From a virus: a stretch of 47,918 bases of DNA. The position numbers were made by a program, and so were the translations under genes. The stretch is from positions 1-47,918 of the IMG/VR virus record IMGVR_UViG_3300037196_000092. One strand, written 5' to 3'. Shown here in pieces: positions 1 to 6,594 of the stretch; within the stretch, counting starts at the first letter, position 1; each line of letters opens with the position of its first letter. Under the pieces are notes generated by a model. The model was not told the DNA's origin and ran no database searches. It was given only the letters and a program-made list of their open reading frames with translations.

Positions 1-366
1 CATCCCCTTCCGCGCCCTGCCGACAAACGCGCCCAGGTCGCTGGGGCATCCCATTGCACGCCAGGATTTCTCGAAGATGCCCGAATACAACGGCCCCTTG
101 TCGTTGTCTGGGTCGCCATCGTCATAGGCGACAATCGCCACTTTCAGGCCGAGGCTGCGGGCGTACCTCGCCAGAGTCTCAATATGTGCATTTTCTGGCG
201 GAGAATTGAGCATTTGTGACACGGCCCCGGCACTGACCCCAAGACGTTCAGCGAGCTCCTTTCGTGAAATGTTCAATTCCTCAATCCTGTCCTCAAGCTG
301 CGCGAAAAAGTCCAGCGAAATGTTATACGCGAAGCTATTTGTGCTCTGCTGTGTCCAGTGCTTCAT
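1..366 (-). CDS. XRE-family helix-turn-helix protein, 3' end cut by window edge
   Basis: The frame opens with ATG at 366 after a GGAAGGTG ribosome site and runs 122 codons without a stop to the window edge, so the C-terminus is missing. Residues about 31-75 form a classic XRE helix-turn-helix (LNISRKELAERLGVSAGAVS, followed by a helix with IETLARYARSLGL). A charged linker follows (YDDGDPDNDKG). This is a DNA-binding regulator or antitoxin-type protein by family. Its target is unknown. It overlaps the preceding gene by one base (TAATG) and lies downstream of the helicase, so it is probably co-transcribed with the replication genes. Confidence 0.8.
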   Translation of the reverse strand, partial: MKHWTQQSTNSFAYNISLDFFAQLEDRIEELNISRKELAERLGVSAGAVSQMLNSPPENAHIETLARYARSLGLKVAIVAYDDGDPDNDKGPLYSGIFEKSWRAMGCPSDLGAFVGRARKGM

Positions 367-563
367 TACACCTTCCCCTTCCGCTCCGCCCACGCCGCCG
401 CAATCATCTCTCCCTGCTCAATGTCGGGAAGCAAACGCTGGAGCTTATCCGCGTAATGATAGAGCCAATTCCATCCCGAATCTCCATCCCCCGCCTTCCG
501 CCTGAGCACGAGTATCGCCTGCCCGATCAACACGCTGGCGTCCTTTATTTCCGTGTGTTCCAT
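366..563 (-). CDS. small hypothetical protein (65 aa)
   Basis: This is a short open frame between the helicase and the HTH gene. I chose the ATG at 563 because the AGGAGG site lies six bases upstream of it, whereas the in-frame ATG at 569 abuts that site. The start overlaps the helicase stop as TGATG, a sign of translational coupling. The protein is helical with a Trp-rich stretch (SGWNWLYHYADKLQRLLPDI) and acidic and basic patches. I do not recognise a family, and no catalytic motif is visible. Confidence 0.65.
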   Translation of the reverse strand: MEHTEIKDASVLIGQAILVLRRKAGDGDSGWNWLYHYADKLQRLLPDIEQGEMIAAAWAERKGKV

Positions 564-1867
564 CACCATCCTCCTGTAAACGTGAGTGTGTCCGCCTGAA
601 ACGTGATCTTGACCTTCCCTGCAATTCCATCCCGTACCTTCGCCATGATGAACAATCCGCGCATCCCTAACAGTTCGCCTTCCACTTGGGGATCGGGCGG
701 GCGATGCAGCAGCCCTACCACGTCCGCCGACTGCTCGATTTCACCCGTGTTTCGCAAGTCTCCCAGAACCGGCTCTTTCGATAAATCCTTGGCTTCCCGG
801 TTCAACTGGCACAGCGCCAGCACCGGACAGCGCGTCTCCCGCGCCAACAGCCGCAAGCCGGAGGCCGTCTCCGTCACCCGCTCATACTCCGTTCGCCCTG
901 GCCCGCGCACCAGCCCGATGTAATCGACTACGACCAGCCGGACGTTGTGGCGGGCGACGGCGTACCGGGCCTTGTGCTTCAATTCCCGGATGGTCAGCCC
1001 CGGCGTGTCGTCAATCCACATCGGCCACGCCTTCACAATCTCCGGGGCCTGTACGATGTTTGACCATACGGGCGGGCTGGCGAAGCGGGGATCGCGCACG
1101 TTGCGCGGCTTGGCAATCCCGGAGTGGGAGATACAGCGCAAGGCAATCCGCACCGCTTCCATTTCGACGGAGAACACCAGCACCGGGATTCCCTGTTGAG
1201 CTTGGGCGATGGCAACCTGCATCCCGAACGGCGTCTTTCCCACATTCGGCCTAGCGCCTATCACCCAAAACTCGGACTCCCTGATTCCCGTGGTGCCGCA
1301 GTCCACGTCCGGCAGCGTGGTGGTCAGACCGATGCAGCCCGCCTCGGGGATGTTGCGCTGCTCCGAGAGCCGGTCAACCGCCTCCGTCATAATCTCGTCA
1401 ATCTTGCGAATCTCCCCGCCAGTGGTTTGCAGCCGCAGAACGTACTCCTGGATCGACGCAATGACCTCTTTCGACTTGCCCGCCGGATCGCCAGCGGCGG
1501 CGTCAATCTTCTCGCTCAGCGCGAGCAGCGCCCTCATCACCGACTTCTCCCGGATTACCCCACACTGGAACGCAACCGACCGGGAACGCGCCACGCCATC
1601 CGTCAGACTCTCCAGATACGGCACCCCTCCGCACGCCGTAAGCCGTCCCCGCGCCTGCAGCACGCCGGATACGCCATGAGCGTCAATTGGCTCTCTCCGG
1701 TCGCTCAGCGCAACCATGGCGGCGAATATCTCCCGGTTGGACGAGAATAGGAAATCATCGGGCGAGAGCTTGGAACCCGCCTCGAAGATCAGCGCCGGAT
1801 CGAGCAGAATCTTCCCCAGCAGGGTCGCTTCGTTCTCCGGGCTGGACGGCAACTCGCGGTCGGTCAT
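563..1867 (-). CDS. DnaB-like replicative helicase
   Basis: The 434-residue protein has the DnaB layout: an N-terminal helical domain (about residues 8-110, beginning ENEATLLGKILLDP) and a RecA-like ATPase domain from about 185. Walker A is GARPNVGKT at about 204-212, followed by the DnaB-type VLVFSVEM segment and a Walker B-like VVVDYIGLV. By family it is a hexameric 5'-3' helicase that unwinds the fork. Length is close to bacterial DnaB (about 450-470). ATG 1867 overlaps the initiator stop by ATGA and has an AAAGGA site. Walker A has an unusual Pro after the Thr. The role is secure from motifs; the loader interaction is inferred from the neighbouring initiator. Confidence 0.93.
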   Translation of the reverse strand: MTDRELPSSPENEATLLGKILLDPALIFEAGSKLSPDDFLFSSNREIFAAMVALSDRREPIDAHGVSGVLQARGRLTACGGVPYLESLTDGVARSRSVAFQCGVIREKSVMRALLALSEKIDAAAGDPAGKSKEVIASIQEYVLRLQTTGGEIRKIDEIMTEAVDRLSEQRNIPEAGCIGLTTTLPDVDCGTTGIRESEFWVIGARPNVGKTPFGMQVAIAQAQQGIPVLVFSVEMEAVRIALRCISHSGIAKPRNVRDPRFASPPVWSNIVQAPEIVKAWPMWIDDTPGLTIRELKHKARYAVARHNVRLVVVDYIGLVRGPGRTEYERVTETASGLRLLARETRCPVLALCQLNREAKDLSKEPVLGDLRNTGEIEQSADVVGLLHRPPDPQVEGELLGMRGLFIMAKVRDGIAGKVKITFQADTLTFTGGW

Positions 1868-2643
1868 TGCGAGTTCCTTTCGGCAAACGACTGGCCGGGA
1901 GCGGGAGCCTTAAGAACGGGCTTCACCCCTCCGTTCACCGGTGCGGAGTTCTGTGCTTTACTCAGCCAAGCGTTCATAAACCGCTTGATCCCGTTGCGCG
2001 TTTTGCGATGCTGCGAGTTTGAGTCAAGCCAAACCAGCATCTTGTTCAGTTCGCCCATTACGCTGATCGCCGGGTAGGCTTTCACATATCTGTCGAACAA
2101 GGTTTGGGGAACGCCATATTCTTCCCCGCTTATCAGAGGAAGTTGGAAAACAACGGCTTCCGGCTGAGAGCGATTCTCGCTCGAAGCAAAAGGTTTTGAT
2201 CTTGATTCGTGTAACGCTGCGGGTACGTCTACGTATAATGGCGTTACATTTTCGTTAGCTTGCGTTACATTTGCGTTACCAGAATGTTTTGCGCGGTGCT
2301 TTCGGACACGCTCGCGGATTTGCACTTTCAACTGCTCACGCTTCGCTATCTCTTGATATTTCTTAGCGTTAAGCACAAGCCAGCCCCCAGGAACGCGCTC
2401 AACTCGTCGGCCTTCAAACTCCGGGTCGGATGAATCTGGGTCGGGAGCTTCAAAAGTGTCCACTGCCCGCTGTGCATCTTCCACGCTGATATTGGCCCTG
2501 CGTGCAAGGTTCTTAGCGGACGCGAAGCCGCAAAACCCGTCCTCGTCCATTGCCGCCAACATGGTGATCCAGGCGATGCGAACGGGGTCTGGTTCCAGCC
2601 AAATAGAGGAGTCGAGTATCTTGTCGAAGAGTTTGACGTACAT
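1864..2643 (-). CDS. phage replication initiator / DnaD- or O-like protein
   Basis: The N-terminal 100 residues look like a winged-helix replication protein (KLFDKILDSSIWLEPDPVRI, DEDGFCGFASAKNLARRANI), as in phage replisome organisers and lambda O-like proteins. A basic linker follows (about 105-120, RERVRKHRAKH). Codons for residues about 122-136 contain phased GCGTTAC repeats, as expected for an origin embedded in its initiator gene. The C-terminal part (about 165-240) is helical and may contact the helicase or its loader. The gene is directly upstream of DnaB with an ATGA overlap, the usual initiator-helicase pairing. No motif separates O-like from DnaD-like, so the class is inferred. Confidence 0.8.
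   Translation of the reverse strand: MYVKLFDKILDSSIWLEPDPVRIAWITMLAAMDEDGFCGFASAKNLARRANISVEDAQRAVDTFEAPDPDSSDPEFEGRRVERVPGGWLVLNAKKYQEIAKREQLKVQIRERVRKHRAKHSGNANVTQANENVTPLYVDVPAALHESRSKPFASSENRSQPEAVVFQLPLISGEEYGVPQTLFDRYVKAYPAISVMGELNKMLVWLDSNSQHRKTRNGIKRFMNAWLSKAQNSAPVNGGVKPVLKAPAPGQSFAERNSQ
2241..2279. repeat. phased GCGTTAC iterons, candidate replication origin
   Basis: Three perfect GCGTTAC copies start at 2241, 2262 and 2273, with a degenerate TCGTTAG copy at 2252. Starts are spaced 11, 10 and 11 bp, placing the sites on one face of the helix. They lie inside the initiator gene, as lambda iterons lie inside O. The local DNA is AT-richer than the flanks. The encoded peptide repeats NVT, so protein-level repetition is the alternative explanation. 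Confidence 0.6.
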
Positions 2644-2644
2644 A

Positions 2645-2685
2645 GCGTTACGGTAACTCCAATCGCGTTACAAGTCAAGCGTTAC
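2645..2685. promoter_or_regulatory. GTTAC operator/iteron cluster at initiator start
   Basis: GCGTTAC recurs at 2645, 2665 and 2679 in the gap just upstream of the initiator start codon. The first copy forms an inverted pair with GTAAC (GTTAC-G-GTAAC, 2647-2657). The same heptamer forms the iterons inside the gene, so the initiator may bind here and control its own expression. The cluster overlaps the ribosome-binding region. Confidence 0.5.
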
Positions 2686-2708
2686 CGCGCCCCGCCCGGC
2701 GGCGCAAG

Positions 2709-3386
2709 TCAATCGTCCCCCAGCGTCAGCTGCTCCGGCTTCGGCTCGAACAGCGACGGCTGCGCTTCCACGCGGGCGATGCGGTCACGGGCGGCTTGGA
2801 CATATTCTGGGACTACCTCGAACCCAAGGAAATGTCTCCCCAATTTCTTCGCTGCAATGAGGGTAGAGCCTACGCCAGCGTAGGGGTCAAGAATAGTGAA
2901 CGACGGCGGCGCTTTGCTCTGTACGATACACCACTCCATCAGGCCGACCGGCTTCTCTGTGGGGTGCTCACGCTCACAAGCAATGGTGTGCCAGATGTCA
3001 CGATAGCAGTAGACGCCCTGCGTTCCTTGAACCCATGCGACTTCAGCGTCCGAAAGAAAGCATCCGAACGCGGCATCGGATCGCTTAATCCAAACAAGCG
3101 TTCCACCAGAATATAAGAGTTCGGGAAAATGGTTGAATCCCCAGAGTACACAGTGATCGAATACAAGAAACGGCGTTGGATCAAACGGACGATTGTCGCC
3201 GCAGACTCGCGGAAACGAACGACCTCCAAGCGTGAACCGATTGCCGTCAGTGTTGTAGTCCATGCCGTAGGGAGGATCGGAGACGCAGGCGATGCCGTCT
3301 GACGGCAGTGCCTTCGTCAACTCCAAAGCGTCTCCGCACACGACGCTACAGCACTTGTACGGGCCTATCATGCGGTCACAGGTCAT
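2709..3386 (-). CDS. site-specific DNA methyltransferase (N6-adenine/N4-cytosine type)
   Basis: The 225-residue protein has the catalytic motif DPPYG at about 37-41, the HPTEKP motif at about 141-146 and the SAM-binding motif DPYAGVGST at about 167-175. Catalytic-before-SAM order indicates a beta-type amino-methyltransferase, and DPPY favours adenine as target. By family it transfers a methyl group from S-adenosylmethionine to a base in a specific site. No partner endonuclease is nearby, so it is probably an orphan enzyme protecting phage DNA or timing replication. The target-recognition region is short (about 45-135). ATG overlaps the upstream stop by ATGA and has an AAAGGTGG site. Confidence 0.9.
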   Translation of the reverse strand: MTCDRMIGPYKCCSVVCGDALELTKALPSDGIACVSDPPYGMDYNTDGNRFTLGGRSFPRVCGDNRPFDPTPFLVFDHCVLWGFNHFPELLYSGGTLVWIKRSDAAFGCFLSDAEVAWVQGTQGVYCYRDIWHTIACEREHPTEKPVGLMEWCIVQSKAPPSFTILDPYAGVGSTLIAAKKLGRHFLGFEVVPEYVQAARDRIARVEAQPSLFEPKPEQLTLGDD

Positions 3387-3571
3387 GCTGTGCCACCTTT
3401 CACTTCGCGCACCAAGTCCATCATCGCCTCCCTTTGGTCAAGCTCATACAGCAGCCCTAGCTTCAACTCTCCGGGGTAGAGTCGCTGACACGCGACGGCC
3501 TCCCCGATCTCCCACGCGCACCGCAGAAGCAGCTGAAGCCGGTCAGTCGCATTCGCATTCGCAGAAGCCAT
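3383..3571 (-). CDS. small hypothetical protein (62 aa)
   Basis: The open frame lies between a hypothetical gene and the methyltransferase. I start it at ATG 3571, overlapping the upstream stop by 29 bases; an in-frame start further upstream would overlap much more. The product is helical (DRLQLLLRCAWEIGEAVACQ, ELDQREAMMDLVREVK) with an acidic-basic pattern. I do not recognise it. The ATGA overlap with the methyltransferase start supports its being translated. Confidence 0.5.
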   Translation of the reverse strand: MASANANATDRLQLLLRCAWEIGEAVACQRLYPGELKLGLLYELDQREAMMDLVREVKGGTA

Positions 3572-4001
3572 CAGGCCGTCCACAGTCCGCGCAGATGTCC
3601 TGTCCGAATGTATCTCCACAGTTCTCCTCTAGACCCTTTGGTATCGCCGCGATATGCAGTACGATCAGTGATCTAGGAACCATCTCTTCAATCGCTTTCC
3701 GTGCCGTCTCTTCGGTACACGGAGTCATCGCGTAAAGCGCCGCTGGAGAAACCAACCGGGACTTTGCCGGGATAGATGTGCGTTTGACGGTTGATCCAAC
3801 CGGAAGCGTCACATATTGGTTTTCGTGCAATGTGTGCTCGGGACGTTCCAAAATGTACTCACGCTCCGGTATCTCGGGAGAGTCCACGCGGAAAAGCGCC
3901 GCGCCGCCGAAGTATTCCGTGGTTACAAATCCGATTTCGCGCTGATGGCCCATCATCTCCACCACCGCCCAACCTTCAAAATTCGCCTGTGCTTGATTCA
4001 T
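3543..4001 (-). CDS. conserved phage hypothetical protein with C-terminal Cys cluster
   Basis: The 152-residue protein starts with a pattern I have seen in many phage and actinobacterial genomes (GWAVVEMMGHQREIGFVTTEY), often loosely labelled acetyltransferase without support. The middle carries LPVGSTVKR. The C-terminus is Cys-rich (CADCGRPDGFCECEC, about 136-151), suggesting a bound zinc. The start at 4001 has a strong AGAGGAG site, and a perfect TATAAT lies about 30 bases upstream, so this may be the first gene of a leftward transcript covering the methyltransferase and replication genes. Biochemical function is unknown. Confidence 0.75.
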   Translation of the reverse strand: MNQAQANFEGWAVVEMMGHQREIGFVTTEYFGGAALFRVDSPEIPEREYILERPEHTLHENQYVTLPVGSTVKRTSIPAKSRLVSPAALYAMTPCTEETARKAIEEMVPRSLIVLHIAAIPKGLEENCGDTFGQDICADCGRPDGFCECECD

Positions 4002-4019
4002 AATTATTCTCCTCTATTT

Positions 4020-4040
4020 TCCATAGGGAATTATATACTT
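4020..4040 (-). promoter_or_regulatory. candidate -10 element for the gene starting at 4001
   Basis: On the minus strand the left inverted repeat contains TATAAT (4035 to 4030), placing transcription start near 4023, about 22 bases before the start codon at 4001 and ahead of its AGAGGAG ribosome site. No good -35 hexamer is seen 16-18 bases upstream (AAATGC), so an activator may be needed. Confidence 0.4.
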
Positions 4041-4045
4041 GACTT
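4026..4045 (+). repeat. 20-bp inverted repeat, left copy, flanking QueD/DpdA-like cassette
   Basis: GGGAATTATATACTTGACTT is present here and, as an exact reverse complement, at 5165-5184. The match extends to 22 of 23 positions. The repeat is AT-rich in a GC-rich genome. The interval between the copies contains exactly three genes: QueD, the transglycosylase-like gene and a small basic gene. It could be a recombination footprint, a cassette boundary or a duplicated regulatory element. Confidence 0.85.
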
Positions 4046-4057
4046 CCGTTTTGCATT

Positions 4058-4405
4058 TTAGCGCCTCCAGCCAGACCCAGCGCGGTCGGTTTCACGGACT
4101 TCGATTTCAGAAAGGAAAAGTTCGCTCAGGTTGAGACGTAAATACTGGACGATGTTCTCGCAGGTAGGGTTAGACAAACCTTCGATGTCGTTCAGAGTTT
4201 GGTGGTCTAGGGCCATAATCACCGGATCGGCAATCGCCTTGACCTCGGCATAGTCGATGATCCAACCTATCTCGTTAACCTCGCCCGTTATCTCAAGACG
4301 AATCTGATAGCGGTGGCCGTGCATGTTGTGGCATTTGTGATCGTCGGGGACACGCGGCAACCAGTGAGCGCAGTCGATTGAATACTCAAGGAAGACGTAC
4401 TGCAT
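4058..4405 (-). CDS. queD: QueD-like 6-carboxy-5,6,7,8-tetrahydropterin synthase
   Basis: I start this at ATG 4405, where a GGAGG site sits five bases upstream, giving 115 residues, the usual QueD size. A longer frame to 4543 is not supported. The zinc site is His14 (CAHW) plus the two His of HGH, with the catalytic Cys just before (KCHNMHGH). DHQTLND and PTCEN supply the other family motifs. By family it converts 7,8-dihydroneopterin triphosphate to 6-carboxytetrahydropterin, the second step of preQ0 synthesis. It overlaps the transglycosylase-like gene by 20 bases. A PTPS-II type enzyme is the alternative, but the context favours QueD. Confidence 0.88.
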   Translation of the reverse strand: MQYVFLEYSIDCAHWLPRVPDDHKCHNMHGHRYQIRLEITGEVNEIGWIIDYAEVKAIADPVIMALDHQTLNDIEGLSNPTCENIVQYLRLNLSELFLSEIEVRETDRAGSGWRR

Positions 4406-5039
4406 GAATACCTCCAAACATCTCGCTTTGTACAACCCGCTCGCGTAGGCCGGTAGATTCCTCCAAATATGCGCAGAGTCCACGATATTGGACTTGATCT
4501 CCGCGCATCCATCCCGTTCCGTCCACGCTCTCAGCTCCGGCATCGTAGCAATCCCAGAGACGCCGATAAGTGTTGACTCTGCCGATGTGTACGCGTCGGA
4601 ATTCGCTACACCACATCGTCATCGTTTCCCACTTCCATTTCGCAGTACCACCAACAAATATCACGCTCGCAGTACTCGGAACGTCTTGCGGGGTCATCCC
4701 ATCTTGCACAGCAAACGCCAGAGGCCACCCATATTTAGCAGCCTGCGGGGAGTACATCTCCCATCGGCGAAGTGTCCTGATTCGATCCCCAACCACATCG
4801 GGAACCAAGCACCAAAGGGGATTCTGGCCACTCAAGAGCGCCCAATCAAGAAGTTCGAACCAGCCGTCTTCTTCCCAATCATCGTCATGGCCGAAAGCCC
4901 CGTTATCGAGTCCATAGGGGAGGAATCTTTCAGGACCGCGTTGCGCCCCTGGCGAGTACAGATGGCCGATTTTTCCTTCAAATTTTCCGGCGAGGTAGCC
5001 GACTTTAACTCCCGTGTTGTTGGCTACCATCACGAGCAA
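4386..5039 (-). CDS. dpdA: tRNA-guanine transglycosylase-like protein, DpdA-type DNA 7-deazaguanine insertase
   Basis: The 217-residue protein shows degenerate TGT motifs in order: LDNGAF (Asp45, matching the DSGGFQ general acid/base), PDVVGD (Asp81), VGG (130-131, matching the base-recognition Gly pair) and SVDGTG (Asp173, matching the nucleophile). HIGRVNT precedes the last. This spacing is what I know of phage DpdA proteins, which swap guanine in DNA for a 7-deazaguanine. It is shorter than bacterial TGT (about 370) and lacks the zinc site that tRNA enzymes use. TTG 5039 lies seven bases from AAGGAG; ATG 5030 is possible. The QueD neighbour supports the role. The final modified base cannot be read from sequence. 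Confidence 0.75.
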   Translation of the reverse strand: MLVMVANNTGVKVGYLAGKFEGKIGHLYSPGAQRGPERFLPYGLDNGAFGHDDDWEEDGWFELLDWALLSGQNPLWCLVPDVVGDRIRTLRRWEMYSPQAAKYGWPLAFAVQDGMTPQDVPSTASVIFVGGTAKWKWETMTMWCSEFRRVHIGRVNTYRRLWDCYDAGAESVDGTGWMRGDQVQYRGLCAYLEESTGLRERVVQSEMFGGIHAVRLP

Positions 5040-5148
5040 TTTTCTTCTCCTTACGCTTGCGTTTCTTGCTACCTTTTGACTTTGGTTTCGGCCTGTATTT
5101 CAGGACCACATCGGTTATCGTGTCCAACACTTCTGGCGCTTCTTTCAT
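5005..5148 (-). CDS. small basic Lys/Arg-rich protein (47 aa)
   Basis: I start this at ATG 5148, which follows an AAAGG site eight bases upstream. A longer frame reaching 5223 would overlap the recT end. After a short acidic helix (PEVLDTITDVVLKY) the protein is almost entirely Lys, Arg and Ser (KPKSKGSKKRKRKEKK), suggesting nucleic-acid binding. Its stop overlaps the transglycosylase-like start by 35 bases. It is the outermost gene inside the inverted repeats. No family is recognised. Helping DNA contact for the transglycosylase is speculation. Confidence 0.5.
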   Translation of the reverse strand: MKEAPEVLDTITDVVLKYRPKPKSKGSKKRKRKEKKIARDGSQQHGS

Positions 5149-5164
5149 GCGGTGAGCCTTTCGT

Positions 5165-5184
5165 AAGTCAAGTATATAATTCCC
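5165..5184 (-). repeat. 20-bp inverted repeat, right copy
   Basis: This is the exact reverse complement of 4026-4045. It lies in the short gap between the small basic gene and recT, 17 bases before the start at 5148. The TATAAT it contains points rightward here, into recT antisense, so promoter duty is not the obvious reason for its conservation in this copy. Confidence 0.85.
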
Positions 5185-5191
5185 CTCGTTT

Positions 5192-6091
5192 TCATACTCC
5201 CTCCGGCGGCTCTGCGTCCTCATTGAGAATGAACGTCTCGAATCCTACCTGCTCGGCGCTCGGCTGCGGTGCCGCCTTGGCCTTGTCCTGCTTCAGTACC
5301 GACTTCAGCTTGTCGTTGCCCGTCTGCGCCTGCGGCTCCGGTGCCGCTTCCGGCTGGCTGATGTCCACGTAGTCCGCGTCTACCACGCCTCCAGTCGATA
5401 GCGTGAGGTTCTGCAAGCCATCGGCAGCGCGGTACTCCAGGTCGTGCGCCTGCGACATTTCAACTGACTTCGGCATATACTTCATCACCTGAAGCAGCGC
5501 CACCTTGCGCCCATACATCTCGCGGTTGTTCTCATTCTGAAGCGCATAGTGCCTGTCTCCCACCTTGTTGTACTGCCGGAGATGCTTCTCCACCTTGGCG
5601 CGGCTCCAGACCTCGATTACCGGCCACTGTGCGCCCTTGACCCAGCCCACGGCGTAGACGTAGGTGAAGTCTCCGTTCTCCTCTTCGGCAGGCGTGTGAT
5701 TCAGTACCGGCGAGGAACCAAGCGTGTACTGGAACTCGTCACCCTCATGCACCGCTCCCGTCCAGACCGAAGCCCGTCCAGCGCGAGAGATTAGGTCAAC
5801 GTATCCTTGCCACCCGGGGATCAGTTGGCACTTGTTACCGTAGGGCACCAGGTAGCATTGCCCGTTTATTCCCGGCTCCAAGCCAAGCTGAGCGGCCATG
5901 ATGATCGCGGCCAAGATGCTGGTCTTGTCGCAGTTGAACAGCGCAGGGTTCTTGCTCAGTTCCGTGATCGCTACCCGGCATAGCCGGTCTGCGGTGAGGT
6001 GCTTCGGCAGTGCGATTACGATCTGTTTTTTCTGTGATTCCAGTAGCTCGATGATGCTCTTGCGTGCGAGTTGAATTGCGGTGCTGGTCAT
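5192..6091 (-). CDS. recT: RecT-family single-strand annealing protein
   Basis: The 299-residue protein matches the RecT family over residues about 20-215: LPKHLTADRLCRVAITELSK, the conserved AAQLGLEPG and the LIPGWQGYVDLISRAG segment. By family it binds single-stranded DNA and anneals complementary strands during recombination. The C-terminal 70 residues are acidic and Pro/Ala-rich and probably flexible. It is two genes downstream of a YqaJ-type exonuclease, the usual partner that produces single-stranded DNA. ATG follows GAGGAGGAG. I am confident of the family. Confidence 0.95.
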   Translation of the reverse strand: MTSTAIQLARKSIIELLESQKKQIVIALPKHLTADRLCRVAITELSKNPALFNCDKTSILAAIIMAAQLGLEPGINGQCYLVPYGNKCQLIPGWQGYVDLISRAGRASVWTGAVHEGDEFQYTLGSSPVLNHTPAEEENGDFTYVYAVGWVKGAQWPVIEVWSRAKVEKHLRQYNKVGDRHYALQNENNREMYGRKVALLQVMKYMPKSVEMSQAHDLEYRAADGLQNLTLSTGGVVDADYVDISQPEAAPEPQAQTGNDKLKSVLKQDKAKAAPQPSAEQVGFETFILNEDAEPPEGV

Positions 6092-6102
6092 CTACTCCTC
6101 CT

Positions 6103-6594
6103 CTACGAGATACCAAGTTTCTTTTTCAGGGTGTCTGCCGCACACTGCATCGCGGCGGCGGTGAACTGTGCATCAACATGTTTGGCAAAATCAACCTTGA
6201 ATAGTTTCACGTTCTCCTCGACCACTTCATCCACGGCCTTAGTAAAAGCGTTGCGATCGCTGGAGTAATTCGTCTTTTTGTATGTCATGTTCTCGGTGAT
6301 AGACTTGAGGAGTTCCTTGCGAAAACTTGTAGGCTTATCCGTCTCACCCCATCGGCTTACGGGCTTGAACTCAGCGTCCATCAGGCTTCTCGATAGTTTC
6401 GGCATCTCGGACTTGAGATATTTGTTTAGACTATCGGTAATCATCACGGAAATGGCATGGTCAATACGCTCACCAATGCCCTTCTTAATTGTCTCGGCAA
6501 CGCTGTCAATCACCTGTCGCCGCACGCTCTCTTGTAGTGTCTCGGCTCCGCTTTCGTCGCCAAGAATATCGTTTATATCAATTTCGATTTTCAT
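6103..6594 (-). CDS. hypothetical protein between exonuclease and recT
   Basis: The 163-residue protein is predicted mostly helical, with an acidic start (IEIDINDILGDESG) and a Lys-rich centre. No enzymatic motif is visible. Its ATG directly follows the exonuclease stop (TAA-ATG) and it ends 11 bases before recT, so it is translated within the recombination operon. Proteins in this slot are common in phage recombination modules and may modulate the nuclease or annealer. That is an inference from position only. Confidence 0.75.
   Translation of the reverse strand: MKIEIDINDILGDESGAETLQESVRRQVIDSVAETIKKGIGERIDHAISVMITDSLNKYLKSEMPKLSRSLMDAEFKPVSRWGETDKPTSFRKELLKSITENMTYKKTNYSSDRNAFTKAVDEVVEENVKLFKVDFAKHVDAQFTAAAMQCAADTLKKKLGIS

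Noticed and set aside
2939-3229. 96-residue minus-strand ORF inside the methyltransferase gene
   Set aside because: It lies in another frame within a gene with clear methyltransferase motifs; it is a shadow.
3543-4001. Acetyltransferase label for the hypothetical protein
   Set aside because: I see no acetyl-CoA-binding motif; similar labels in databases appear to be carried over without support.
4406-4543. 46-residue N-terminal extension of QueD from the upstream ATG at 4543
   Set aside because: The extension lies inside the transglycosylase-like gene, lacks a ribosome site, and would exceed family length; ATG 4405 has GGAGG at the right distance.
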